Shown here: in pieces, positions 9,757-18,327 of the stretch | How the letters are laid out: each line of letters opens with the position of its first letter | How positions within the stretch are numbered: position 1 is the stretch's first letter | NCBI RefSeq assembly: GCF_004359985.1 | Contig: NZ_SMRO01000004.1 | Span: 124,001 to 188,000 of the forward strand | Direction: 5' to 3' | From: Paraburkholderia flava | GTDB taxonomy: Bacteria > Pseudomonadota > Gammaproteobacteria > Burkholderiales > Burkholderiaceae | Length of the DNA stretch: 64,000 nt | The notes under the pieces: model-generated | Database searches by the model: none | What the model was told of the DNA's origin: nothing | Seen by the model: the letters and a program-made list of their open reading frames with translations, nothing else | Made by a program: the position numbers and the translations under genes

Positions 9757-10191
9757 ATGTTCAATCCCAGCCGCGACGAAGTCCGACGCTTCTTCACCGA
9801 CACCTGGCGCAAGCAGCGCGCGGGCGAAATCCTGACGCCGCTCGAAGCGATCGCCGCCGACTGGATCGTCGAGCATCCCGAGTATCACGCCGATCTCGCC
9901 GATGCCGACGCAGCACCGACGCAGGACTATTCGCCCGAGCAGGGCAAGACCAATCCGTTCCTGCACCTGTCGATGCATCTCGCGATCAGCGAGCAACTGT
10001 CGATCGATCAGCCGCCCGGCATTCGTGCCGCGCACGACCGTCTCGCCGGAAGGATGGGCTCCACGCACGACGCGCAGCACGCGATCATGGAATGCCTCGG
10101 CGAAACGATCTGGGAAGCGCAGCGCACCGGCACGCCGCCGGACACCGACGCGTACCTCGCACGCATCGAGCGACGCGCGTCGCGCGACTGA
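9757..10191 (+). CDS. DUF1841 family protein
   Basis: The 144-residue soluble protein starts MFNPSRDEVRRFFTDTWRK. It has the family's conserved core LTPLEAIAADWIVEHPEYH and FLHLSMHLAISEQLSIDQPPGIR, and ends in an Asp-rich YLARIERRASRD tail. DUF1841 is widespread in beta- and gammaproteobacteria with no known function. The many His residues (HLSMHLAI, DAQHAIMECLGE) could bind metal, but this is only a guess. It follows nth after ~120 bases and may belong to the same unit. Confidence 0.85.
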   Translation: MFNPSRDEVRRFFTDTWRKQRAGEILTPLEAIAADWIVEHPEYHADLADADAAPTQDYSPEQGKTNPFLHLSMHLAISEQLSIDQPPGIRAAHDRLAGRMGSTHDAQHAIMECLGETIWEAQRTGTPPDTDAYLARIERRASRD

Positions 10192-10372
10192 TGCTTTTTT
10201 AACGCTGGACGCGCGCTTCACTGTCCGCGCAGCATGCAGCCCTGAACGACCGACGCCGCGCAAACCGCAACCGCATCTGCGACAAAACGCCGCGCCCTCA
10301 CCCGCCATCGAACCCAGCCGCATTTCATCGCCGACGCGTCACCCCTCACCCCACTTCTCACCGCCCCCAAAA

Positions 10373-10402
10373 GCAAACACCCCGCATAAGCGGGGTGTTT
10401 GC
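10373..10402 (-). terminator. Intrinsic terminator after the cytochrome c pair
   Basis: A 13-bp perfect stem (GCAAACACCCCGC with its complement) encloses a four-base loop. On the minus strand it is followed by a T-rich TTTTGG tail, so it best serves the cytochrome genes. Plus-strand use for the DUF1841 gene is possible. Confidence 0.85.
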
Positions 10403-10465
10403 ACAAACAGCAGCGTCGAACGATGCGCCGGCCACGCGAGGCCGCAACACCGCTCACCGCTCGCG

Positions 10466-10846
10466 TTACTTCTTCTGCACCAGATCGCCGTTCAGCGATT
10501 CGATATACGCGGCGAGATCCTTCATGTCGCTCTGCGACAGGCTCTGCACCTGCGCCTGCATGATCGGGTTGCTGCGACCCAGATGCGGGTTGCCGTTGCC
10601 CATCTGATACTGGCGCAGCGCCCAGTAGATGTAGTCGCCGTGCTGGCCAGCGAGCTTCGGATACTCCGGGCTCACCGGCTTGTTCAGGTTCGGACCGTGG
10701 CAGGCCGCACAGTTGTGGGCGTCGGCGAGCACCTTGCCGTTCGCCGCATCGGCCGCGTAAGCCGCCGGGGCTGCAGCGAGACCGAACAGCGCGACAGCGC
10801 ATGCGGCTTTGAACATCGTGTGGAGTGCCTGTTGGGGCTTCTTCAT
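10466..10846 (-). CDS. Periplasmic c-type cytochrome (class I, c4/c553-like)
   Basis: The 126-residue protein has a signal peptide (MKKPQQALHTMFKAACAVAL...APAAYA) and one haem site, CAACH, near residue 46. The likely distal Met ligand is in GRSNPIMQAQ. It resembles one half of a cytochrome c4, an electron shuttle to terminal oxidases. It lies 73 bp downstream of a second, similar single-haem cytochrome, and the pair likely works together as a split c4. A strong terminator follows. Confidence 0.88.
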   Translation of the reverse strand: MKKPQQALHTMFKAACAVALFGLAAAPAAYAADAANGKVLADAHNCAACHGPNLNKPVSPEYPKLAGQHGDYIYWALRQYQMGNGNPHLGRSNPIMQAQVQSLSQSDMKDLAAYIESLNGDLVQKK

Positions 10847-10919
10847 GAATTCTCCTGTCCCGCGAGAGTGAGTACCGGTTGACTGGACGGCAGATACGGC
10901 GAAATGCGGCGCCAGCCGG

Positions 10920-11288
10920 TCACTTGTCGGGATTGTTCTTCGAAGAGGATGTTTGCGCCGCGTAGTACGACGCGATATCGGCGATGTCCTGGTCGGACAA
11001 CGAGGTCGCGACGGCGTGCATCGTTTCAAAATGGCGGTCGCCCTTCTGATACTCGTGCAGCGCGTTCGCGATGTACTGCTGGTTCTGTCCGCCCAGCATC
11101 GGCACCCGGTAGACCTCCGGGTACGCGGTGCGATAGTCCGGGATGCCGTGGCAGCCGATACACATCGCGACCTTGCCCTGGCCCGCTTTCGCGTTGCCCA
11201 CGACGTCCGCTGCCTGTGCACTGGCCGCGAAGCCCGCGAGCGCCGACAGCGCTGCGATCACGACATGTTTGCCGACGAATTTATTCAT
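10920..11288 (-). CDS. Periplasmic c-type cytochrome (class I)
   Basis: The 122-residue protein has a signal peptide (MNKFVGKHVVIAALSALAGFAASAQA) and one haem-binding CIGCH at about residue 43. The likely axial Met is in FETMHAVATSLSDQDIADIASYY. It is the first gene of a two-cytochrome unit. The start at 11288 gives a clean signal peptide. Electron transfer in the periplasm is the family role; the redox partner is unknown. Confidence 0.88.
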   Translation of the reverse strand: MNKFVGKHVVIAALSALAGFAASAQAADVVGNAKAGQGKVAMCIGCHGIPDYRTAYPEVYRVPMLGGQNQQYIANALHEYQKGDRHFETMHAVATSLSDQDIADIASYYAAQTSSSKNNPDK

Positions 11289-11607
11289 AGCATGTAACCT
11301 GGCATGAGGGGAAACGGGCGCCCAAAAAGGCAACGGCCCGCGCCGTTATTCTTGTTGGATCGCCACGCAGGCCAAAAAAATCGGGCTAATTGTACCGCGA
11401 CGCTACGGCGGGCGTCCACCGCGCGGGCATGGCCACTGCTTACGCGTATTCCCGAAGCCGGAGCCGTGTCGCAGCGTTACCGCGCAATGCATGCGGCACC
11501 CTGCCCAAACACCAACGGCAGCACCGGTCGACACCCTACGCGAGCCCTTCAAGGCTCGAAAGGGCTTCTGACTTATACTGGGATTTTTCCCTACAGAGCC
11601 TGTCGCC
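11289..11607. other. Divergent intergenic region: cytochrome pair versus moxR/VWA operon
   Basis: The 319 bases hold promoters for both units. A TATACT (-10-like) sits at 11574-11579, 29 bp before the MoxR start, though without a good -35. An AGCCCTT/AAGGGCT inverted repeat lies just upstream at about 11543-11566. No other feature was recognised. Confidence 0.45.
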
Positions 11608-12450
11608 ATGCGTTTCGAAGGTTCATCGCAATACGTCGCCACCGACGATCTCAAGCTCGCGGTCAACGCCGCCATGACGCTGCGCCGGCCGCTCCTCATC
11701 AAGGGCGAACCGGGCACCGGCAAGACGATGCTGGCCGAAGAAGTCGCCGGCGCGCTCGGTATGCCGCTGCTGCAATGGCACATCAAGTCCACCACGAAGG
11801 CGCAGCAGGGTCTGTACGAGTACGACGCCGTATCGCGGCTGCGCGATTCGCAGCTCGGCGACGAACGCGTGAAGGACATCGGCAACTACATCGTCAAGGG
11901 TGTGCTGTGGCAGGCGTTCGAATCGGACGAGCAGACGGTGCTGCTGATCGACGAAATCGACAAGGCCGATATCGAGTTTCCGAACGACCTGCTGCGCGAA
12001 CTCGACCGGATGGAGTTCTATGTGTACGAGACGCGCGAGCTGATCCGCGCGAAGCAGCGCCCGCTCGTGATCATCACGTCGAACAACGAGAAGGAACTGC
12101 CCGACGCATTCCTGCGCCGCTGCTTCTTCCACTACATCAAGTTCCCCGATCCGGCGACGATGCAGCAGATCGTCGAGGTCCACTATCCGGGCATCAAGCA
12201 GGAACTGCTGCGCGCCGCGATGGAAAGTTTCTTCGAGTTGCGCAACGTGTCGGGTCTGAAGAAGAAGCCGTCCACTTCGGAACTGCTCGACTGGCTGAAA
12301 CTGCTGCTCGCCGAAGACATCCCGCCCGAAGCGCTGCGCTCGCAGGATCACAAGCAGATCATTCCGCCACTGCACGGCGCGCTGCTGAAAAACGAACAGG
12401 ACGTGAGCCTGTTCGAGCGGCTGATCTTCATGAACCGCAATAACCGCTGA
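11608..12450 (+). CDS. MoxR-type AAA+ ATPase
   Basis: The 280-residue ATPase has Walker A GEPGTGKT (about residues 32-39), Walker B VLLIDEIDKAD, sensor-1 IITSNNEKELPDAFLRRC with the arginine finger, and a C-terminal lid. MoxR proteins act with VWA-domain partners as metal- or cofactor-insertion or activation chaperones. The VWA partner follows directly (12505). The start lies behind CCCTACAGAGCC and gives the usual MRFEGSSQYVATDDL opening. The client protein is unknown. The divergent cytochrome genes are a possible link but only by position. Confidence 0.92.
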   Translation: MRFEGSSQYVATDDLKLAVNAAMTLRRPLLIKGEPGTGKTMLAEEVAGALGMPLLQWHIKSTTKAQQGLYEYDAVSRLRDSQLGDERVKDIGNYIVKGVLWQAFESDEQTVLLIDEIDKADIEFPNDLLRELDRMEFYVYETRELIRAKQRPLVIITSNNEKELPDAFLRRCFFHYIKFPDPATMQQIVEVHYPGIKQELLRAAMESFFELRNVSGLKKKPSTSELLDWLKLLLAEDIPPEALRSQDHKQIIPPLHGALLKNEQDVSLFERLIFMNRNNR

Positions 12451-12504
12451 AACGAGCGCTAGGCCAGCCGCTGAACACGAACCGGAACCCGTCAGGAATT
12501 CCCC

Positions 12505-13680
12505 ATGCTGATCGACTTCTTCTACACGCTGCGTAATGCAAAGCTGCCAGTGTCGGTCAAGGAATACCTGACGCTGCTCGAAGCGTTGAAGGCCAGCGTG
12601 ATCGCGCCGTCGCTCGACGAGTTCTACTATCTGTCGCGGATGACGCTCGTGAAGGACGAGCAGTACTTCGACAAGTTCGATCAGGCGTTCGGCGCGTTCT
12701 TCAAAGGCGTCGAGCTGAAGTCGGAACTCGCGCTCGACGTGCCGCTCGACTGGCTGAAAAAGAAACTGCAACGCGATCTCTCTCCGGAAGAAAAAGCGCA
12801 GATCGAAGCGATGGGCGGCCTCGACAAGCTGATGGATCGCCTGAAAGAACTCCTCGACGAGCAGAAGGAACGCCACGAAGGCGGCAACAAGTGGATCGGC
12901 ACAGGCGGCACGTCGCCGTTCGGCAACGGCGGCTTCAACCCGGAAGGCATCCGCATCGGCGGCGACGCGGCGGGCAACCGCACGGCGGTCAAGGTGTGGG
13001 AATCGCGCGCGTATCGCGATTACGACGACCAGGTCGAGATCGGCACGCGCAACATCAAGGTCGCGTTGCGCCGGCTGCGCCGCTTCGCGCGCGAAGGCGC
13101 GCAGGAAGAACTCGATCTGCCCGACACGATCCGCAGCACCGCCGCGAACGCCGGCTGGCTCGACATCAAGATGGTCCCCGAGCGGCACAACAACGTGAAG
13201 GTGTTGATGCTGCTCGACGTCGGCGGCTCGATGGACGATCACATCAAGCGCACCGAAGAACTGTTCTCCGCCGCGAAGGCCGAGTTCAAGCACCTCGAGT
13301 TCTTCTACTTCCACAACTGCGTGTACGACTTCCTGTGGAAGAACAACCGCCGCCGTCACGCGGAACGCACGCCGACCTGGGACGTACTGCATCGGTTCAC
13401 GCCCGACTACAAGCTGATCTTCGTCGGCGACGCGACGATGAGTCCGTACGAAGTGCTGCAGCCCGGCGGCTCGGTCGAATACAACAACACCGAGGCCGGC
13501 GCCGTCTGGTTGCGCCGGCTCGCGGACCAGTTCCCGCATCACGCATGGCTGAATCCGGAGCCCGAAGGATTGTGGGAATACCGGCAGTCGGTTGCGGTGA
13601 TCCGCGAAGTGCTGGGCTTCCGGATGTACCCGCTGACGCTCGCGGGACTCGAAGCGTCGATGCGCGTGTTGAGCAAGTAA
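12505..13680 (+). CDS. VWA domain protein (CoxE-like), partner of MoxR ATPase
   Basis: The 391-residue protein has a von Willebrand A domain in its C-terminal half. The metal site reads LDVGGSMDDH, where the canonical D-x-S-x-S has become D-V-G-G-S. Later motifs are FHNCVYDFLW and LIFVGDATMSPYEV. The N-terminal half is charged and helical (LKKKLQRDLSPEEKAQIEAMGGLDKLMDRLKELLDEQ), followed by a Gly-rich linker. It is co-transcribed with the moxR-like ATPase 54 bp upstream. The pair is widely conserved in betaproteobacteria. Function is inferred from family pairing. Confidence 0.9.
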   Translation: MLIDFFYTLRNAKLPVSVKEYLTLLEALKASVIAPSLDEFYYLSRMTLVKDEQYFDKFDQAFGAFFKGVELKSELALDVPLDWLKKKLQRDLSPEEKAQIEAMGGLDKLMDRLKELLDEQKERHEGGNKWIGTGGTSPFGNGGFNPEGIRIGGDAAGNRTAVKVWESRAYRDYDDQVEIGTRNIKVALRRLRRFAREGAQEELDLPDTIRSTAANAGWLDIKMVPERHNNVKVLMLLDVGGSMDDHIKRTEELFSAAKAEFKHLEFFYFHNCVYDFLWKNNRRRHAERTPTWDVLHRFTPDYKLIFVGDATMSPYEVLQPGGSVEYNNTEAGAVWLRRLADQFPHHAWLNPEPEGLWEYRQSVAVIREVLGFRMYPLTLAGLEASMRVLSK

Positions 13681-13802
13681 GCATCCCTTCCCCATCGCAT
13701 TACCTGGTGGCACGCATGCAGTAACATGCTGCGGCGCGCGCTGCCGTGCGTAGACACGGCATCGAACGAAATCATAATGACTACGCTACGAGTCTCTTCC
13801 GC

Positions 13803-15032
13803 ATGAATCCCCCTTCGACGCCTTCGACGTCCCATCCGTCCTCCGCCACGGTCACCGCGGGCTGGCCGAAACCGTGGAACGACACGTCGCTTGCCGCGCT
13901 CGTCGCCGGCTTCGTCGCGATGATGACCGGCTACACGAGTTCGCTCGTGCTGATGTTCCAGGCGGGCGCGGCCGCGCATCTGTCGGATGCGCAGATTTCG
14001 TCGTGGATCTGGGCGCTGTCGATCGGCATGGGACTGACCACGATCGGCCTGTCGCTGCGCTTTCGGGCGCCGATCGTCATCGCGTGGTCGACGCCCGGCG
14101 CCGCACTGCTGGTGTCGTCGCTGCCGCACGTGCCGTATGCGCAGGCAATCGGCGCGTTCATCGTGTGCGCGTTGCTGCTCACCCTCATCGGCCTGACCGG
14201 ATGGTTCGACACGCTGATGAAGAAAATCCCCGCCGGCATCGCGTCGGCACTGCTCGCGGGCATCCTGTTCGAGATCGGCATCGGGATCTTTCGTGCCGCG
14301 CAGTCGAGCACCGCGCTCGTGCTCGCGATGTTCTTCACGTACCTGATTCTGCGGCGCGCGGCGCCCCGCTATGCGATCGTCACGACGCTCGTCGTCGGCA
14401 CGGCGGTCGCGGGCGGCCTCGGACTGCTCGACTTCAGCCACTTTCACGTCGCGCTAGCGCAGCCCGTGCTGACGTGGCCGTCGTTCTCGCTGCCGGCGAT
14501 CGTCAGCATCGGTATTCCGCTCTTCGTCGTCGCGATGGCGTCGCAGAACGTGCCCGGCATCGCGGTGCTGCGCGCGGACGGTTATACGACGCCGTCGGCG
14601 CCGCTGATCTCGACGACCGGCCTCGCCTCGCTGGTGCTCGCGCCGTTCGGTTCGCACGGCGTGAATCTCGCGGCGATCACGGCCGCGATCTGCACCGGCC
14701 CCGACGCCCATGAAGACCGGTCGAAACGTTACACCGCCGCCGTGTGGGCCGGCATCTTCTACCTGATTGCCGGCGTGTTCGGCGCGACGATCGCCGCGCT
14801 GTTCGCCGCACTGCCGCAGGCATTGGTGGTCTCGGTGGCTGCGCTCGCGCTGTTCGGCTCGATTTCAGGCGGCCTGACGAATGCGATGCAAGACCCACGA
14901 CAACGCGACGCCGCGCTCGTCACGTTTATGGTGACCGCGTCGGGGCTGACATTGCTGTCGATCGGCTCGGCGTTCTGGGGGCTCGTGGCGGGTGTTATCA
15001 CCCAGGTCGTGTTGAATGCGCGACGGGGGTGA
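13803..15032 (+). CDS. benE: Benzoate/H+ symporter, BenE family
   Basis: The 409-residue inner-membrane transporter has about 12 hydrophobic segments. Family motifs include the opening helix ALVAGFVAMMTGYTSSLVLM, VVAMASQNVPGIAVLRADGY, GSHGVNLAAITAAICTGPDAHED and GSISGGLTNAMQDP. BenE proteins import benzoate with protons. No ben or cat catabolic genes are nearby, so the substrate may differ. The start at 13803 gives a Ser/Pro/Thr-rich leader before the first helix. An upstream in-frame ATG at 13746 is less likely. Confidence 0.85.
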   Translation: MNPPSTPSTSHPSSATVTAGWPKPWNDTSLAALVAGFVAMMTGYTSSLVLMFQAGAAAHLSDAQISSWIWALSIGMGLTTIGLSLRFRAPIVIAWSTPGAALLVSSLPHVPYAQAIGAFIVCALLLTLIGLTGWFDTLMKKIPAGIASALLAGILFEIGIGIFRAAQSSTALVLAMFFTYLILRRAAPRYAIVTTLVVGTAVAGGLGLLDFSHFHVALAQPVLTWPSFSLPAIVSIGIPLFVVAMASQNVPGIAVLRADGYTTPSAPLISTTGLASLVLAPFGSHGVNLAAITAAICTGPDAHEDRSKRYTAAVWAGIFYLIAGVFGATIAALFAALPQALVVSVAALALFGSISGGLTNAMQDPRQRDAALVTFMVTASGLTLLSIGSAFWGLVAGVITQVVLNARRG

Positions 15033-15275
15033 AGTCGGGGCTTGAATGTGACGAGCGCCGCGCGGCACAAAAACTGCGTCGAACCCGCGTCCCCCGCACA
15101 TGTCAAAAACGCATCGCCCGATCCGCCATAGAATAGAGGTCGAGAGCCGCGCTTCGCGGTAACATCAAAGCGATGTGGCGGGAACGCTTCGGGATGAACG
15201 GCGGACACGCCGGTCATCGGTTCGACAACCTCATCTTTTATTGACCATGGCGCGCAGGCGCCTGGAAGGCTCGAT

Positions 15276-16226
15276 ATGACTACCGCACTCGACCAGCTCA
15301 AGCAGTACACCGTCGTCGTCGCAGACACCGGCGACTTCCAGCAGTTCGCCCAGTACAAGCCGCGCGACGCGACGACCAATCCGTCGCTGATTCTCAAGGC
15401 CGTGCAGAAGGACGACTACAAGCCGCTGCTGGAAAAAACCGTGCGCGACAATGCGTCGAAGCCGGTCGGCGCGATCATCGACCGTCTGCTGATCGCATTC
15501 GGCACCGAAATCCTGAAGATCATCCCCGGCCGTGTGTCGACCGAAGTGGACGCGCGTCTGTCGTTCGATGCAAAAGCGTCGGTCGACAAGGCGCACGAGA
15601 TCATCAAGCTCTATCAGGACGCAGGCATCGGCCGCGAACGCGTGCTGATCAAGCTCGCGTCCACGTGGGAAGGCATCCGCGCGGCCGAAGTACTGCAAAA
15701 GGAAGGCATCCATTGCAACATGACGCTGCTGTTCTCGCTCGTGCAGGCCGCCGCGTGCGCCGAAGCGGGCGCGCAGCTCATTTCGCCGTTCGTCGGCCGC
15801 ATCTACGACTGGTACAAGAAATCCGCCGGTAGCGCGTGGGACGAAGTGAAGAACGGCGGCGAGAACGATCCGGGCGTGCAGTCGGTGCGCCGCATCTACG
15901 GCTACTACAAGACGTTCGGCTACAAGACCGAGGTGATGGGCGCGAGCTTCCGCACGATGTCGCAGATCACCGAACTGGCCGGCTGCGACCTGCTGACGAT
16001 CAGCCCCGACCTGCTGCAAAAACTGCAGGACAGCACGGAAACCGTCGAGCGCAAGCTGCTGCCGGATGCGAAGACGCCGAACCTCGAACGCGTGGCGATC
16101 GACGAATCGTCGTTCCGCTTCCAGTTGAACGACGACGCGATGGCGACCGAAAAGCTCTCGGAAGGCATCCGCACCTTCGCCGCCGACGCGGTCAAGCTCG
16201 AGAAGCTGATCGAAGCGCTGCGTTAA
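15276..16226 (+). CDS. tal: Transaldolase
   Basis: The 316-residue enzyme of the non-oxidative pentose phosphate pathway moves a dihydroxyacetone unit between sugar phosphates. Family signatures are [14 protein letters not shown] near residue 30 and [20 protein letters not shown], carrying the Schiff-base Lys near residue 126. [23 protein letters not shown] is also conserved. Length and order match TalB. It has a GGAAGG ribosome site before the ATG and is followed by strong hairpins, so it is probably monocistronic. Confidence 0.96.
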   Translation: MTTALDQLKQYTVVVADTGDFQQFAQYKPRDATTNPSLILKAVQKDDYKPLLEKTVRDNASKPVGAIIDRLLIAFGTEILKIIPGRVSTEVDARLSFDAKASVDKAHEIIKLYQDAGIGRERVLIKLASTWEGIRAAEVLQKEGIHCNMTLLFSLVQAAACAEAGAQLISPFVGRIYDWYKKSAGSAWDEVKNGGENDPGVQSVRRIYGYYKTFGYKTEVMGASFRTMSQITELAGCDLLTISPDLLQKLQDSTETVERKLLPDAKTPNLERVAIDESSFRFQLNDDAMATEKLSEGIRTFAADAVKLEKLIEALR

Positions 16227-16277
16227 ACGCCTTGCGAAACACGGCGCGTGCCGAACGCGCCGTGCTTGACCGTCACT

Positions 16278-16306
16278 CTGCGCCCGGCCCCAAAAGCCGG
16301 GCGCAG
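16278..16306 (+). terminator. Hairpin terminator after tal
   Basis: An 11-bp stem (CTGCGCCCGGC with its complement) encloses a CCCAAAA loop, and TCGCTTTTG follows on the plus strand. A second GC hairpin lies just before it near 16241-16264 (ACGGCGCG/CGCGCCGT). Together they close the tal transcript. Confidence 0.75.
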
Positions 16307-16475
16307 TCGCTTTTGTGGCCAACCTCGTAGCCGCCCGCCTCCGCTGCGTTCGAATCCCCACCGTTTCACCAAAGTTCCGGGGCCGGTCGCGTCGTCGGGA
16401 CGACTACAATCGTGAGCGCGGATGCCCGACGTACGAACGCCGCGCCTGCCGCACGTCAACGATCAGGAGACGATC

Positions 16476-16907
16476 ATGGTGGTTCAGCCCTATCTGATTT
16501 TCAGCGGCCGCTGCGAAGAAGCGCTCGCGTTCTACGGCGAGCGACTCGGTGCGAAGCTGGGATGCAAGATGTACTTTCGCGAAGCGCCGCCGAGTCACGA
16601 CTATCAGGTCACGCCCGGCACCGAAGACAAGATCATGCATTCGACGTTCCAGATCGGTTCGACGACGCTGATGGCGTCCGACGGCGACTGCAGCCCCGGC
16701 GCCAAACCGAACCCGATCTCGGGCTTCTCGCTGTCGCTCACTGCCGATGACGACGCGTCCGCGAAGCACTATTTCGATGCGCTCGCGCAGGACGGCACCG
16801 TGATGATGCCGTGGCAGGAAACTTTCTGGAGCAAGGGCTTCGGGATGCTGCAGGATCGTTTCGGCGTCGCGTGGATGATCTCCGTGCCGGCGCCGGAGCA
16901 GAAGTAA
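16476..16907 (+). CDS. VOC family protein (PhnB/glyoxalase-like)
   Basis: The 143-residue vicinal-oxygen-chelate fold protein is of the PhnB type. Its opening MVVQPYLIFSGRCEEALAFYGERLG and closing MMPWQETFWSKGFGMLQDRFGVAWMISV are typical of the 3-demethylubiquinone-like/PhnB group. The start at 16476 follows AGGAGA at the right distance. The biochemical role of PhnB-type proteins is mostly unknown. It converges with the FUSC gene and has no operon partner. Confidence 0.85.
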   Translation: MVVQPYLIFSGRCEEALAFYGERLGAKLGCKMYFREAPPSHDYQVTPGTEDKIMHSTFQIGSTTLMASDGDCSPGAKPNPISGFSLSLTADDDASAKHYFDALAQDGTVMMPWQETFWSKGFGMLQDRFGVAWMISVPAPEQK

Positions 16908-16932
16908 ACCGCAGCGCCTTCCCCGACGAACA

Positions 16933-18132
16933 TCACGCGACGTGCAGCCATGCATGCCGCTCGATGTTCCAGTTCGTCTCGGTCTGCGCGAGCAATTCGC
17001 GCAGCCGCTCCACCTGTTCCGCGAGCCGCAGCCCGAGCCAGTACGGGCCTTGTAGATCGGGCGGCAGGTCCGGTAGCGCATCGCTTGCTCTCGCGTCGCG
17101 TGAACACGTCGGGTCTGCCGACGATGGCCGCGCCGGCATCCTGAACTGCGTCGTCCCCGCGAAGCGCAGCGCACGCGCGGTGCCCAGCAACACGCCGCGC
17201 ACCTGATGCCACTGCGCTCCGCACTGCTGCGCGAACGTCGCGCGCGCCGCCGCGTCGACGTGCGCAAGCGTGCCGGTCGACATCATCTCGAGCGCGCTCA
17301 GCAGCGAGCGATGCAGCCGCTGGATTTCATCGAGCGTCGATTGCGGCACGTCGATCTCCTTCGCCACCGACGGCATCAGTGCACGCAGTTGCACGAGCCG
17401 TGTGCCGAGTCGCAGGAAGGTCTTGATCTGTTCGTCCGCGGACAGCACCGCTTCCGCCCCGCCGCCGACCATCCGCGTGTAGATGCGCGCGCATTCGCGC
17501 AGATTGTCGGCGAGCAGATAGCGCCAGGAATAGGTCGCGTGCAGCGGCAGCGCGAACGAAAACGCGAGCGCAATCACGATACCGATCAACACGTTCGCCG
17601 TGCGCCACAGGCCGACGTCGATCAGATTGTCACCGTGGCCCGCGACGATGACCGTCGTGATCGCCGTGAGCAGCGCGACGTAGCCCGCCTTGCCGATCGC
17701 GTACCAGCCGCACACGCCCGCAATCGCCGCCATCAGCAGATAGGTCAGCGGCAACGAGCCGAGCAGGTTCTGCTGCAGGATCAGTCCGAGCCCGAGCGAC
17801 GCGCCGAGCAGCGTGCCCGCCGCGCGCTCCGCTGCCTTCTTGCGGATGTTGCCGTGATGCTGAAGCCCGCCGATCACGACCAGCACCGTCACCGACGCCC
17901 AGATGCCATGCGGGATATCGACGCCGGTCGTCGCGAGAATCGACACCAGCATCGCAATGCCGACCCGCAGACCGTGAATCAGTTTCGCGTGCCGGTAGCG
18001 ATAGAACGGTGATGTCGCGATGCGCAAGATTCGCGCGAGACGCGAGCGCGGCGCACGGAGCGAACGCGGTGAACGCGGTGCGGGGTTCGCAGCAGGATCG
18101 GAGCGGTTGGGAGCGGGATCAGGAAGCGCCAT
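16933..18132 (-). CDS. FUSC family inner-membrane protein (aromatic acid exporter-like)
   Basis: The 399-residue protein has a Pro/Arg-rich leader, then about six membrane segments (from LIHGLRVGIAMLVSILATTG to NVLIGIVIALAFSFALPLHA) and a cytoplasmic helical tail. The set ASVTVLVVIGGLQHHGNIRKKAAERAAGTLLGASLG is the FUSC signature also found in YccS and AaeB. Such proteins export aromatic acids or related toxic compounds. The start at 18132 (MALPDPAPNRSD) is chosen because the stretch upstream overlaps a terminator hairpin. Confidence 0.85.
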   Translation of the reverse strand: MALPDPAPNRSDPAANPAPRSPRSLRAPRSRLARILRIATSPFYRYRHAKLIHGLRVGIAMLVSILATTGVDIPHGIWASVTVLVVIGGLQHHGNIRKKAAERAAGTLLGASLGLGLILQQNLLGSLPLTYLLMAAIAGVCGWYAIGKAGYVALLTAITTVIVAGHGDNLIDVGLWRTANVLIGIVIALAFSFALPLHATYSWRYLLADNLRECARIYTRMVGGGAEAVLSADEQIKTFLRLGTRLVQLRALMPSVAKEIDVPQSTLDEIQRLHRSLLSALEMMSTGTLAHVDAAARATFAQQCGAQWHQVRGVLLGTARALRFAGTTQFRMPARPSSADPTCSRDARASDALPDLPPDLQGPYWLGLRLAEQVERLRELLAQTETNWNIERHAWLHVA

Positions 18133-18187
18133 GAGTCGGCCGGATGCGCGTGGACGATAGCGTCGATTATCGCGCCCCTCAAAAGAA

Positions 18188-18213
18188 ATGCCCGCAACTT
18201 TCGTTGCGGGCAT
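18188..18213 (-). terminator. Intrinsic terminator of the mctP operon
   Basis: A perfect 11-bp inverted repeat (ATGCCCGCAAC with its complement) encloses a four-base loop. On the minus strand it is followed by TTTCTTTT, so it terminates transcripts running from the permease gene. Confidence 0.85.
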
Positions 18214-18327
18214 CCAGTTCGTACGGGTCGCGGGTCAGTACCGCTCGTGCGTGTCAGTCACTGCGCGGCCTTGCAGCCGGTACTGCACAGGAGCGCATGG
18301 AGCCGCACACCGCCGGCTCCACACCGT

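Noticed and set aside
11623..13713. Long minus-strand open frame (696 codons) opposite the MoxR/VWA genes
   Set aside because: Its composition is Arg/His/Val/Glu-rich and repetitive, as expected from the antisense of GC-rich coding DNA, and both plus-strand genes are well supported by motifs.
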